Positions 8,954-22,407 of a stretch of DNA of 64,000 nucleotides are shown here, piece after piece (within the stretch, counting starts at the first letter, position 1; each line of letters opens with the position of its first letter). A program made the position numbers and the translations under genes. The stretch spans positions 248,001-312,000 of the forward strand of contig JBOHNU010000001.1 of assembly GCA_050730855.1 (NCBI GenBank), in the 5' to 3' direction. Under the pieces are notes generated by a model. The model saw only the letters and a program-made list of their open reading frames with translations, had not been told where the DNA came from and did no database searches. The stretch is from DASRJJ01 sp050730855. Its GTDB lineage: Bacteria > Patescibacteriota > Saccharimonadia > Saccharimonadales > UBA4665.

Positions 8954-10717
8954 CTACAGTTTCCTAGAAACCGTCTGTCTTGTAAAGAACTCGAGCCGGT
9001 CACCCTCTTGAAGCTCAAGTTTATCGCCGACCCGCAGGTCTACTCCGCACATCTCGCCCTCAAGAACTTCCTTCACATCTTGCGGCCCGCGCTTGAGGTT
9101 GGTTACTTCCGCCTCGGCAAGCTGTTTGTCTCCACGAATCACCCGGGCGAGCGCAGGGACTTGCAACCTGCCCTTTGTAACCTCTCCGCCGCAGATAATA
9201 TCCGTTTTAGTGGTCTTAAAAATTGCTCGTACGACAAGCCGGCCAAGGTCGGTCTCTATTACTTCCGGAACAAGTAATTCGCTAAGTTCGCTCTTGGCAT
9301 CGTCGATCAGTTCGTAAATTACAGTAAACACTCGGATTTCTAGTTTGTCTCGGGAAGCAAGGCGCTTTATTTCTGACGGAACAGCGATTCCAAATCCGTA
9401 AATTATCGCGCCGGCAGAAACGGCGGTATGGATGTCGTTCTCGGTTATATTGCCCACACCCGAGCTAACTACCCTGATGGCCACTTCTTCGGTGTCTAGC
9501 GATTTTAAGCTGTCCATAACAGAGGTCAGCGAGCCTTGCACATCTGCGCGAAGTATTACGTTTAACTCTTGTACCTGATTAGAACGATTGATCATACGTA
9601 TCAGCTCGCTGCTGTTTATGTCGGCCGCGTGGGTGCCGGCTTTGCTTTGAGATTGAGCTCGTTCGGTTTGGAGGCGCGCCTCCTTCTCTGTAGCCACTAC
9701 CAAAAATCCGTCGCCGAATCGTGGCAAGGTTTTGAACCCGGTTATTACCACCGGGGTCGAGGGAGCGGCCTCCTGAATAGTAATACCATCGGTGCCAGAG
9801 AGCGTCCGCACCTTGGCATAGGTTGTGCCAGATACAACATAATCTCCCTGCCGTAACTTGCCCTCTTCGACTAAAGCGTGGGCGACTGGCCCCCGCCCCT
9901 GTTCTAGATGTGCCTCGATAATAAGTCCCGACGCAGGTCCCGTAGCAACCGCTCGAAGCCCTTCAACTTCCGCAACAAGTAAAATCATATCGAGAAGTTT
10001 ATCGATACCTTGCTTGGTTTTTGCTGAAACTTCTACAACAACTGTGTCGCCACCCCACTCTTCGATCAGAAGTTCATGCTCGGAAAGTTGCTGCTTTACT
10101 CTGTTTGAATCCGCACCCTCTTTATCGATCTTGTTGACCGCAACAATGATCTTAACGCCGGCTTTTTTGGCAAACCGGATTGCCTCGATTGTTTGCGGCT
10201 TAATACCGTCGTCTGCCGCCACCACAATGACCGCTATGTCAGTTAGATGCGCGCCGTGCTCACGTATTGCCGCAAACGCCTCGTGACCTGGTGTGTCCAG
10301 CAGCGTAATTGGCTGGCCGGTATGGTTTACCTGATAGGCCGAGATGTGCTGTGTTATGCCACCAGCTTCACCCTTTGCGACTTCCGCCCCGCGAATGGCA
10401 TCGAGTAAACTGGTTTTGCCATGGTCTACATGCCCCATAACCGCCACCACGGGAGGGCGAATTGCGGCACCTTCTTTGTCCGACTTGCGGTTTTCCCTTG
10501 GTTTTACTGTGACCTCCTGAGCCTTTCTGGCCAACTGAATATCTAGGCCAAGCTCCTCAACGATAATCTGAGCTGTGTCAAAATCGATTCGCTCATTTAT
10601 CGTAGCCATTACGCCGTTTTTCATCAGCTCGCCAATAAGGCGAGTTGCTGGCAGCATCAGTTTATCGGCGAGGGCGCCGACCGTAATCATATCTTCGATC
10701 TCGATAGTCCGGGTCAT
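8954..10717 (-). CDS. infB: Translation initiation factor IF-2, short form
   Basis: GTPase that joins fMet-tRNA and the subunits. A short N-domain (residues 1-60) is followed by the G domain with P-loop GHVDHGKTSLL, switch DTPGHEAF and NKID, then domain II and C1/C2. The 587-residue length lacks the long N-terminal extension of E. coli IF-2 (890). ATG 10717 is chosen over GTG 10723 because AAGGAG lies 5 nt before the ATG. It follows the S1-domain gene. Confidence 0.96.
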   Translation of the reverse strand: MTRTIEIEDMITVGALADKLMLPATRLIGELMKNGVMATINERIDFDTAQIIVEELGLDIQLARKAQEVTVKPRENRKSDKEGAAIRPPVVAVMGHVDHGKTSLLDAIRGAEVAKGEAGGITQHISAYQVNHTGQPITLLDTPGHEAFAAIREHGAHLTDIAVIVVAADDGIKPQTIEAIRFAKKAGVKIIVAVNKIDKEGADSNRVKQQLSEHELLIEEWGGDTVVVEVSAKTKQGIDKLLDMILLVAEVEGLRAVATGPASGLIIEAHLEQGRGPVAHALVEEGKLRQGDYVVSGTTYAKVRTLSGTDGITIQEAAPSTPVVITGFKTLPRFGDGFLVVATEKEARLQTERAQSQSKAGTHAADINSSELIRMINRSNQVQELNVILRADVQGSLTSVMDSLKSLDTEEVAIRVVSSGVGNITENDIHTAVSAGAIIYGFGIAVPSEIKRLASRDKLEIRVFTVIYELIDDAKSELSELLVPEVIETDLGRLVVRAIFKTTKTDIICGGEVTKGRLQVPALARVIRGDKQLAEAEVTNLKRGPQDVKEVLEGEMCGVDLRVGDKLELQEGDRLEFFTRQTVSRKL

Positions 10718-10753
10718 AGGCACTCCTTTCCGCCGCGATTTAAGGTACGGCTA

Positions 10754-11815
10754 TTAATTAACGCTTTTGAGGCTAAGGGCAATTTTGCGGGCGCCGGTGT
10801 CGATGTCGAGTACCTTGAACTGCTTCTTCTCGTTCAGCTTAAAAATCTGCTGGGGGTCAACGCCATCGTCATCGCTCATTTCAGATACATGCACCAGCGC
10901 TTCGACAGACGGGCTAAGCTGTACGAACGCACCAAAGGGCGTAATCCGCGTAATCTTTCCCTCCACCAAATCACCCTTGCTAAAGGACTTTACTTCCCTA
11001 ATCCAGGGGTCTTCGGTCATCTGCTTTAGGCTTAGCGACAAGCGGTCTTTGTCGATGGCGATAATCTTAGCTTTAACCGTTTCGCCAACCTTAACGTAGT
11101 CGCGCGGATTTTCTACACGCTCCCATGAGATTTCCGAAATGTGGATAAGGCCTTCGATACCCTGTACGTTAACAAAGGCACCGAAATCGATAACACCGGT
11201 CACAACGCCTTCAACCGTATCACCGACTTTCAGCTCGGCAAAACGAGCCTGCATGTCGTCCTTAACGGCCTCTTTCTCAGAAAAAATGAGTTTGTTGTCT
11301 TTGCGGCTGACGTCCAGTATTCGGGCGCGGATTGGTTTGCCAACAAGCGCGTTAAGCTTCTGGAGAATCTCGTCTTTATCGGCGCCAGATACGCGCGGGT
11401 AGTGTCCGGCAGCCAGCTGACTAACTGGTAAAAATCCGCGGATGCCTTCTAGCTCGACCAATAGTCCGCCGCGATTTGCATCGTAAGGAGTAACATCGAC
11501 GATTTCTTGCGCGTCGAATACGCTCTTTAGCTCGTCCCAGCCCCGGTCTTTGGCGGCGCGCTTCATGCTCAGCAATGCGTAGCCCTCTTCGAGCTCGGGG
11601 TCAATCACGCTCACGGTCACAGTTTGATCCGGCTCGAGCTGTTGGCCGTGGCCGATTTCGCGCCGCATAACAACACCAACGCCACGCGCCCCTAGGTCAA
11701 TCCAGACCTCGTGCTTCTTAACCGAACTGACAATGCCTTCAATGACATCGCCCGCCTCGAGTTGTTTAAAATCCTGACCTGCAAGCAGATCATCCATTGT
11801 AATAGTTTTAGACAT
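10754..11815 (-). CDS. rpsA: Ribosomal protein S1-like protein, four S1 domains
   Basis: 353 residues with four S1 (OB-fold) RNA-binding repeats, at roughly 20-85, 105-170, 190-258 and 275-345. The last two carry the strongest signatures (DFGAFVNVQGIEGLIHISE and PFGAFVQLSPSVEALVHVSE). E. coli S1 has six repeats; four is common outside Proteobacteria. GGAGG lies 10 nt before the ATG at 11815 but only 1 nt before the alternative ATG at 11824, so 11815 is favoured. It should deliver leadered mRNAs to the ribosome, which matters given the many leaderless genes here. Confidence 0.9.
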   Translation of the reverse strand: MSKTITMDDLLAGQDFKQLEAGDVIEGIVSSVKKHEVWIDLGARGVGVVMRREIGHGQQLEPDQTVTVSVIDPELEEGYALLSMKRAAKDRGWDELKSVFDAQEIVDVTPYDANRGGLLVELEGIRGFLPVSQLAAGHYPRVSGADKDEILQKLNALVGKPIRARILDVSRKDNKLIFSEKEAVKDDMQARFAELKVGDTVEGVVTGVIDFGAFVNVQGIEGLIHISEISWERVENPRDYVKVGETVKAKIIAIDKDRLSLSLKQMTEDPWIREVKSFSKGDLVEGKITRITPFGAFVQLSPSVEALVHVSEMSDDDGVDPQQIFKLNEKKQFKVLDIDTGARKIALSLKSVN

Positions 11816-11881
11816 GATATTCATGCCTCCTTAAAATATATTTCCTCAGTAAAGCCATGCCCTACTGTAAGATTACCCCCT

Positions 11882-11935
11882 ATTATACCTCTTTGCCCTT
11901 CTTGGGTCAAAGATAGTTATGCGGCGTGCTAGAAT
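11882..11935. promoter_or_regulatory. Divergent promoters of the S1 and ROK genes
   Basis: Minus strand: TTGACC (11910-11905), 17-nt spacer, TATAAT (11887-11882), giving the S1 gene a leader of about 60 nt. Plus strand: TAGAAT (11930-11935) ending exactly 6 nt before the ROK ATG at 11942, a leaderless arrangement with no clear -35. The pair shows both promoter styles side by side. Confidence 0.7.
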
Positions 11936-11941
11936 GTAGGC

Positions 11942-12763
11942 ATGTATCTAGCAATCGATATCGGGGGAACCAAAACTTTTGTCGCACTTTTGGACTCCTC
12001 TGGCGCCATTCAGCAGCAGCTACGCATCCCTACACCAAAAACTTATTCAGTTTTCATCAGTAAGCTGGAAGATTCTGTTGCATATTTGTCAACGAACAAG
12101 TTTACGGCCGTGTGCGTAGGGGTTCCCGGTAGAATCGACCGTAAGCGCGGCATAGGTGTGGGAATGGGCAATCTCCCTTGGCTTAACGTGCCTATCTACG
12201 AAGATGTTTCACGGATTACGCGTACTAGAAAAGTAGTCCTGGAAAACGACGCCAAGCTAGCAGGGCTATCTGAAGCCATTTTAGTGAAAGACCAGTACTC
12301 GAAGGTGTTGTATATAACTATCGGCACCGGCATCGGCACTGCCCTAATAGCCGATCAAGAAATTGTGGTACTCATGCAGGACGCCGAAGGGGGCAAAATA
12401 CTCCTTGAATACGAAGGTAAACTACAAGAATGGGAGGACTTCGCCTCTGGCAAGGCAATCCTAAAGCGCTACGGCAAACCTGCGAGTGAAATTACCGATG
12501 AAAAATCGTGGCATAACATTAGCCGCGGCATCGCTCTCGGACTCCTCGACCAGATCGCCATACTCCAGCCAGAGGCGGTCATAATAGGTGGCGGTGTTGG
12601 TGTATACCTGGAAAAATTCAAAGCCCCGCTCGAAAAACAGCTAAAACACTACGAAACACCCCTTATCCCTATACCCCCCATTCTCAAAGCTCAGCGCCCA
12701 GAAGATGCGGTTATTTACGGCTGCTACTACCACGCCAAGAAAACCTATGGAACCGCTAATTAA
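11942..12763 (+). CDS. ROK-family sugar kinase-like protein
   Basis: 273 residues with the ASKHA fold. The phosphate-1 motif AIDIGGTKTFVALLD opens the protein, ENDAKLAGLSEA carries the probable catalytic Asp, YITIGTGIGTALI is phosphate-2 and VIIGGGVG is the adenosine motif. The zinc-binding CxCGxxGCxE segment usual in ROK kinases and repressors is absent; the region reads AEGGKILLEYEGKLQEWEDF. It may phosphorylate a sugar or amino sugar; specificity cannot be read. Its last 17 nt overlap the metallopeptidase gene. Confidence 0.8.
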   Translation: MYLAIDIGGTKTFVALLDSSGAIQQQLRIPTPKTYSVFISKLEDSVAYLSTNKFTAVCVGVPGRIDRKRGIGVGMGNLPWLNVPIYEDVSRITRTRKVVLENDAKLAGLSEAILVKDQYSKVLYITIGTGIGTALIADQEIVVLMQDAEGGKILLEYEGKLQEWEDFASGKAILKRYGKPASEITDEKSWHNISRGIALGLLDQIAILQPEAVIIGGGVGVYLEKFKAPLEKQLKHYETPLIPIPPILKAQRPEDAVIYGCYYHAKKTYGTAN

Positions 12764-13190
12764 AGCCCTTCGCAGGGATTTCCCCCACGTAACGTTCGTG
12801 CGCGGCGAACAACCCTACTGGTCACCAAAAACCAAAGAGGTCTACTTTTGTACCGATGGCGGCGACGAAAAGGCTCTAGGTGTTCTACACGAGGTTGGAC
12901 ACGCCTTGCTTGGCCATACCAACTACAACACAGATATAGATTTACTCGAAAAAGAAGCGCTAGCCTGGGCAGAGGCACGCAAGTTGGCAACTCGGTATAA
13001 GATACAAATAAACGGCGCTCACATAGAGGACTGTCTCGATACATACCGGGAGTGGATTTACCGGCGGAGCACCTGTCCAGTCTGCAGCCTGAACGGCGTA
13101 GAGCGCAGCACACGCCACTATTACTGCATAAACTGCACGGAGAACTGGACGGTAGGTTTGTCGCGCTTCTGTCGACCCTATAGAAAGTAA
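12747..13190 (+). CDS. Small zinc metallopeptidase-like protein (ImmA/IrrE type) with zinc ribbon
   Basis: 147 residues. The metallopeptidase motif HEVGHALLGH lies near residues 48-57, as in ImmA/IrrE proteases. The C-terminus carries a four-cysteine zinc ribbon, CPVC and CINC, 21 residues apart. ATG 12747 is used because it starts at MEPLI and gives a short overlap with the ROK gene. No helix-turn-helix partner or repressor gene is adjacent, so the usual phage or stress role is not supported. Target unknown. Confidence 0.7.
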   Translation: MEPLIKALRRDFPHVTFVRGEQPYWSPKTKEVYFCTDGGDEKALGVLHEVGHALLGHTNYNTDIDLLEKEALAWAEARKLATRYKIQINGAHIEDCLDTYREWIYRRSTCPVCSLNGVERSTRHYYCINCTENWTVGLSRFCRPYRK

Positions 13191-13220
13191 ACAGCCAGAC
13201 TATCTGTCTGACTGTTTACT
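13186..13220. terminator. Bidirectional terminator between the metallopeptidase and KGG genes
   Basis: A long inverted repeat: AGTAAACAG-C-CAGAC, a 5-nt loop, then GTCTG-A-CTGTTTACT. It includes the stop codon of the plus-strand gene and serves the two convergent genes. Confidence 0.7.
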
Positions 13221-13234
13221 ACTAAAACGCCGTC

Positions 13235-13432
13235 TTAAACTGACTTCCTGGTTCGGCGCGAAATGCGCCCACCCTTTTGGCCAGCAAGTCGAGCAAGCTC
13301 GCGGTTTGCAAAGAAACCGCCTGTGCGACCTTTTCGACCACCCTTAGCACCGATTTTTGCGTAAAAGTCGGGGCCAAATTTTGCCTTGTTAGTTGCGGCG
13401 GCGGCTTGGCCGCCTGCTTTAGTTCCAGCCAT
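13235..13432 (-). CDS. KGG-repeat small basic protein
   Basis: 65 residues, Gly/Lys/Arg-rich, with repeats of the GAKGGRKG and GQKGGRIS kind that define the KGG (GsiB/stress-induced) family. These proteins are probably disordered and have been linked to stress, but no biochemical role is proven. Shine-Dalgarno AGGAGG is 7 nt before the ATG. The leader is about 90 nt and can form a stem (GTTTCG with CGAAAC), so its translation might be controlled. Confidence 0.75.
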   Translation of the reverse strand: MAGTKAGGQAAAATNKAKFGPDFYAKIGAKGGRKGRTGGFFANRELARLAGQKGGRISRRTRKSV

Positions 13433-13524
13433 TCCAGAACCTCCTTATATTTAGTGTTTCGTCTCGAGAAAAGAGTTCCGGAATAACCGAAACCCTCGAA
13501 ACCTCGCCTCACGAAATCTTTATT

Positions 13525-13553
13525 ATAATACCACTCCATAGCGTTAATGTCAA
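13525..13553 (-). promoter_or_regulatory. Strong promoter of the KGG gene
   Basis: TTGACA (13553-13548), 17-nt spacer, TATTAT (13530-13525): a near-consensus sigma70 promoter, the strongest-looking of the protein genes here, which suggests high expression of the KGG protein. Confidence 0.75.
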
Positions 13554-13582
13554 TAACAGGTTGAGCTAGTTTGTCTTAAACG

Positions 13583-13613
13583 ACAAAGAGCCTCCTATTC
13601 GGAAGCTCTTTGT
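13583..13613 (-). terminator. Terminator of the rrn operon
   Basis: ACAAAGAGC and GCTCTTTGT flank a short paired interior, just beyond the 5S 3' end. The tail is TCGTTT rather than a pure T run. Confidence 0.6.
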
Positions 13614-13617
13614 ATAA

Positions 13618-13731
13618 TTCGGCACCGTGCTATTTTCCCAGGGGTGAACCCCAAGTATTGTAACCGCTACGAGGCTTAACTTCTGTGTTCGGTATGGGAA
13701 CAGGTGTTTCCCTCGTGCCATGGGCACCGAA
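13618..13731 (-). rRNA. rrf: 5S ribosomal RNA
   Basis: About 114 nt. The ends pair (TTCGGTGCC with GGTGCCGAA), and the conserved core CATACCGAACACAGAAGTTAA of loop B/C and the GTAGC of helix III are present. Boundaries are set by the terminal helix and could be off by a few bases. Confidence 0.9.
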
Positions 13732-13887
13732 ATTCGCTATCTATCCCTCTCCCATCAGTCTGGTCCCATCCCGTTTCCCTTTGTTTACCAGTAAGTAGTA
13801 TATATATATCGAATTTCGATGTCAATGGCTACGCACGAATTATTAAAGCTAAAAACAAACGGGTGAATTACCGAATTATGGGTAAGC

Positions 13888-13906
13888 ACCAAAAACTAGT
13901 CAATGC
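13888..13906 (-). other. 23S rRNA processing stem, 3' arm (partner 17311-17330)
   Basis: This segment in the 5S-23S spacer is complementary to 17311-17330 just outside the 23S 5' end (ACTAGTC core with flanking pairs). Such flanking helices are RNase III processing sites. The rest of the 222-nt spacer shows no gene. Confidence 0.65.
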
Positions 13907-13953
13907 ACTTTTTATCTCTCATCCATGCCACCGAAGTGACCGAATGAGAGACC

Positions 13954-17305
<3,352 letters not shown>

Positions 17306-17310
17306 GATTA

Positions 17311-17330
17311 TGCATCGACTAGTTATTGGT
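17311..17330 (-). other. 23S rRNA processing stem, 5' arm (partner 13888-13906)
   Basis: Complementary to the 3' arm downstream of the 23S. The remaining spacer from 17331 to 17588 towards tRNA-Ala shows no gene or clear promoter. Confidence 0.65.
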
Positions 17331-17588
17331 ACTTATCATTTGATTGCCTCTCGGCAATACCAATAGCCGTTTGTCTTTAATTGCTTTAATCTCAATATTT
17401 TGTGCCAAATTTTTAAGCTGCAAAACTCAAGGCGCCCACTCTCACTTACTTAATCTTGAGTTTACACTTTAGTCTCCACGGTAGACTTTTGTCTAAACTC
17501 AAAACGTCCTGTAATGATATCAGTAAAAACAGAGGTTGTAAAGCTAAAAATGATGCAAAAAGTGCTACAACTTAACACTTTAGGAAAA

Positions 17589-17665
17589 TGGTGGAGCAAC
17601 AGGGACTCGAACCCTGGACCCCCTGCTTGCAAAGCAGGTGCTCTAGCCAACTGAGCTATTGCCCC
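17589..17665 (-). tRNA. tRNA-Ala (anticodon TGC)
   Basis: Acceptor GGGGCAA pairs with TTGCTCC; anticodon loop TTTGCAA; T-loop TTCGAGT; discriminator A and an encoded CCA. Located in the 16S-23S spacer, as is usual. Confidence 0.96.
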
Positions 17666-17746
17666 CTCGCTTGTTCCCCGCGAGCCAAACCAGCGAAGCG
17701 TTTGGCGAACGAAAGGAGGAATCGTGCCTGGTTGGAACGAATTCCG

Positions 17747-17823
17747 TGGTGGGGCTATGTGGACTCGAACCACAGACCTCGTCATTATCAGTGACGCGCT
17801 CTAACCAGCTGAGCTATAGCCCC
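17747..17823 (-). tRNA. tRNA-Ile (anticodon GAT)
   Basis: Acceptor GGGGCTA with TAGCCCC, anticodon loop CTGATAA, discriminator A, CCA encoded. It precedes tRNA-Ala in the rrn spacer. Confidence 0.96.
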
Positions 17824-17888
17824 AAATGTTAAGGAATAGGCGTATTGTAACGAAAAACGCCGTCTTCTTCAATAATCTGTTAAATAAA

Positions 17889-17913
17889 AAGGCGCCTGGG
17901 ATACAAGCGCCTT
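17889..17913 (-). terminator. Terminator-like hairpin between 16S and tRNA-Ile
   Basis: On the minus strand: AAGGCGC, a 11-nt loop, GCGCCTT followed by TTTATTT. It stands just downstream of the 16S processing stem and upstream of tRNA-Ile. If it works, part of the transcripts would end after 16S unless antitermination acts. Confidence 0.55.
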
Positions 17914-17924
17914 ACTTAAAAACT

Positions 17925-17944
17925 GAATAGTGCAATCAACGTCA
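17925..17944 (-). other. 16S rRNA processing stem, 3' arm (partner 19712-19732)
   Basis: 20 bases that pair with 19712-19732 with a single bulged base (core GAATAGTGCA and ATCAACGTCA). This is a clear RNase III-type precursor stem around 16S. The spacer between here and the 16S 3' end holds nothing else recognisable. Confidence 0.75.
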
Positions 17945-18086
17945 AGTTCGTTTGTTCAGATCTGAGTCTCGCCATTCCCATATTGCTATGGTGATGATTG
18001 TAAACGATCAGTACTGATCAATCGTTTACCGAGATCGACCTAGCTCTTGAAAGGATTGCTCCGCTTCAATGCTAGTGTACTCCCTA

Positions 18087-19648
<1,562 letters not shown>

Positions 19649-19711
19649 AGAATCTGCTCAATGCTCAGTCAGAAATCTGACTTTACTTATTTTAAAACAG
19701 TTCAAGTGAAC

Positions 19712-19732
19712 TGACGTTGATTTGCACTATTC
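19712..19732 (-). other. 16S rRNA processing stem, 5' arm (partner 17925-17944)
   Basis: Upstream arm of the precursor helix around 16S, pairing with 17925-17944. Confidence 0.75.
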
Positions 19733-19785
19733 AATTTTTAATGTCCGTTTAGGCATCTAAAATAGACCTCTAAAACTGTCCACCA

Positions 19786-19815
19786 ATCGTACGACGGATC
19801 ACTACTAAAAGTCAA
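19786..19815 (-). promoter_or_regulatory. Probable rrn promoter
   Basis: TTGACT (19815-19810), 18-nt spacer, TACGAT (19791-19786), within the 200-nt gap between gyrA and 16S. The -10 is weaker than elsewhere; a second start near TATTTTAG (about 19756-19764) is possible. Confidence 0.45.
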
Positions 19816-19849
19816 GATGTATTTTGCTTTATCTGTAGACAAATTTACA

Positions 19850-22405
19850 TCAGGCTGCAACGGCTGCTGTTTCTTCTTCGATTTCGTCTTCTACAGCGTC
19901 AACCAGAGCAAGCGAAACTACTTCGTCGCCGCTGTTCAAGCGCATGATCCTAACACCCTGTGTTGCCCTGCCCAATTCTGGAGTATCCTTAAGGCCTAAA
20001 CGGATAGTCTGACCCTGAGAAGAGACGATGATCACCTCTTGCCCGTCGTCTTCCGCCAAGGTCTTAACACCGATCAGCTCACCGGTCTTAGTGTTTACAA
20101 CAGCGGAGCGGATGCCCACGCCACCGCGGGCGTGCGACGTAAACTGCGCAATTTTGGTGCGCTTGCCGTAGCCATATTTACTTATGACAAAAATACTAGA
20201 ATCCTTTTGTACAACGTCCATGCCGATGACACGGTCGCCAGTACGCAAACGTATGCCACGGACGCCTCGAGAAACCCGACCCATTGGACGCACGTCTTTT
20301 TCGTGGAAGCGAATAGCCTGTCCCTGAGCCGTAGAGATAACAGCTTCATTATCTCCGGTCGTCATGCGGATCCACTTTAGTTCGTCCCCGTCGTCCAGAT
20401 TAATCGCAATCAAACCAGTGCTGCGCACATTTTGGTACTGCTCAAACGGAGTCTTCTTGACGATGCCACGGACTGTACACATAAACAGGTTGCCTTGTTT
20501 GTTCTCTTGCTTGCTGACGTTTATGACGGCGCTAACCATTTCTTCTGGTTGTAGCTGCAAAAGGTTAACGATAGCAACGCCCTTGGCGTTCAGAGAGGCC
20601 GCAGGAACCTCGTAAGTCTTCAAACGGAACACGCGACCTTTATTGGTGAAAAACAGCAGGAGGTCGTGCGTAGACGCGTTTACGACATGTTCAATTACAT
20701 CCTCTTCCCGAGTAATCATTCCCCGGCGACCTTTTCCACCACGCCCTTGTTTTTTGTATTCAACAAGTGAGCTACGCTTGATGTAATTGGCGGAAGTTAG
20801 AGTCACAGCCACCTGCTCATCTGGCACCAGGTCTTCGTCGCTCATTTTGCCCAGCTCTTGAGGAACAACTTTGGTGCGGCGTTCGTCGCCATACTGCTTC
20901 TTAACGTCGAGCATCTCTTGCTTCACAATCTTAAGAATTCGCTTCTCGTCGGCCAAAATGGCCTCTAACTCGGCAATAGTCTTCAAAAGCTCGGCAAGCT
21001 CGTCTTCAATCTTCTTGCGCTCAAGGCCCGCAAGCGTACGGAGCTGCATTGCCAGGATAGCTTTAGCCTGGATTTCGCTCAGGCCAAATTGCTTCATCAG
21101 GTTGGCTTGGGCTTCATCGGTGGTTTGGCTGGCGCGAATGGTCTTGATTACTTCGTCGATATGGTCAAGCGCAATCTTAAGACCTTCCAGAATGTGAGCG
21201 CGCTCTTTGGCTTTACGCAGTTCAAATTCGGTACGTCGCCTTACCACAATCTGACGATGCTTAATGTGCTCTTGGATAATATCCTGCAAACCAAGAATGC
21301 GCGGCTGGATACCATCGATCAGAGCCAACATATTGTAGTGAAAGGTCATCTGCAACGGAGTTAGCTTGAAAAGTTGGTTAAGGAGCTTCTTCGGATACGC
21401 ATCCTTTTTAAGATCAACGACAATCCGCACATCGCCGCGGGCGCTCTCGTCTCGCAAATCGGCAATGCCGTTTACCTTCTTCTCTTTGTGCAGCTCGGCA
21501 ATTTTTTCGAGCAAGCTAGCCTTGTTTAAGCCGTAAGGAATCTCGGTGATAATAATCTGTTGGCGGCCTTTGCCATTCTCTGCAATTTCGGCTTCACCTC
21601 TTAAAACAACACCGCCACGCCCAGTAGCGTAAGCAGTGCGCATTGATTCCCGGCCATACACCGTACCGCCGGTTGGGAAGTCAGGACCTTTTACGTGCTG
21701 TAACAGATCATCCAGAGTGGCCTCGGGGTTATCGATCTGCTCCACGGTTGCATCAATAAGCTCGCTCAGGTTGTGCGGAGGAATGTTTGTCGCCATACCC
21801 ACGGCGATACCCAACTGTCCATTCAAGAGTAAGTTGGGGAGTTTTGCGGGCAGAACACTCGGCTCTCGCCTGGTGCCATCGTAGTTATCACGAAAATCTA
21901 CCGTCTCCTTTTCGATGTCGGCTAGCATGGCTTCGGCGTGTGTCGCCATCTTAGCTTCGGTGTAACGATAAGCAGCGGGCGGGTCGCCGTCCATTGAACC
22001 AAAGTTACCCTGGCCATTCACCAGCATGTAGCGAAGCGACCACGGTTGAGCCATGCGCACCATCGAGTCATAAATTGCCGAGTCACCGTGCGGGTGGTAT
22101 TTACCCATCACCTCACCAACAATTTGTGCACTCTTAACCGTTTTGCCAGTCGGTCGTATGCCCATCTTGTCCATAACGTACAAAATACGGCGGTGTACTG
22201 GCTTTAGACCATCCCTCACATCCGGCAAGGCGCGAGCCACGATAACGCTCATCGAGTAACGGAGGTAGCTGTCCTCCATAACGTGCTCTACTTTACGGCG
22301 CTCAACCACGCGAGAGTGATCGGCCGTAATAGAGTCGTCCTCGTGCCTAAAAGACGCGGCCAAAACCTCTTCGGTGTTTTCTGCTGGAGTATTTTCTTCG
22401 TTCAT
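19850..22405 (-). CDS. gyrA: DNA gyrase subunit A
   Basis: The breakage-reunion subunit of gyrase. The catalytic Tyr lies in AAYRYTEAKM (about residue 148). The quinolone-determining stretch reads HPHGDSAIYD, with the sensitive-type Ser. The GyrA box that marks gyrase rather than topoisomerase IV is present as QGRGGKGRRG. The C-terminal beta-pinwheel follows and the tail is acidic. 851 residues. It starts 2 nt after gyrB with no Shine-Dalgarno site, so translation is probably coupled. Confidence 0.97.
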   Translation of the reverse strand: MNEENTPAENTEEVLAASFRHEDDSITADHSRVVERRKVEHVMEDSYLRYSMSVIVARALPDVRDGLKPVHRRILYVMDKMGIRPTGKTVKSAQIVGEVMGKYHPHGDSAIYDSMVRMAQPWSLRYMLVNGQGNFGSMDGDPPAAYRYTEAKMATHAEAMLADIEKETVDFRDNYDGTRREPSVLPAKLPNLLLNGQLGIAVGMATNIPPHNLSELIDATVEQIDNPEATLDDLLQHVKGPDFPTGGTVYGRESMRTAYATGRGGVVLRGEAEIAENGKGRQQIIITEIPYGLNKASLLEKIAELHKEKKVNGIADLRDESARGDVRIVVDLKKDAYPKKLLNQLFKLTPLQMTFHYNMLALIDGIQPRILGLQDIIQEHIKHRQIVVRRRTEFELRKAKERAHILEGLKIALDHIDEVIKTIRASQTTDEAQANLMKQFGLSEIQAKAILAMQLRTLAGLERKKIEDELAELLKTIAELEAILADEKRILKIVKQEMLDVKKQYGDERRTKVVPQELGKMSDEDLVPDEQVAVTLTSANYIKRSSLVEYKKQGRGGKGRRGMITREEDVIEHVVNASTHDLLLFFTNKGRVFRLKTYEVPAASLNAKGVAIVNLLQLQPEEMVSAVINVSKQENKQGNLFMCTVRGIVKKTPFEQYQNVRSTGLIAINLDDGDELKWIRMTTGDNEAVISTAQGQAIRFHEKDVRPMGRVSRGVRGIRLRTGDRVIGMDVVQKDSSIFVISKYGYGKRTKIAQFTSHARGGVGIRSAVVNTKTGELIGVKTLAEDDGQEVIIVSSQGQTIRLGLKDTPELGRATQGVRIMRLNSGDEVVSLALVDAVEDEIEEETAAVAA

Positions 22406-22407
22406 AA

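Noticed and set aside
13222..13539. A longer minus-strand frame that overlaps the KGG gene.
   Set aside because: It covers the KGG gene's promoter and leader in another frame and shows no family similarity.
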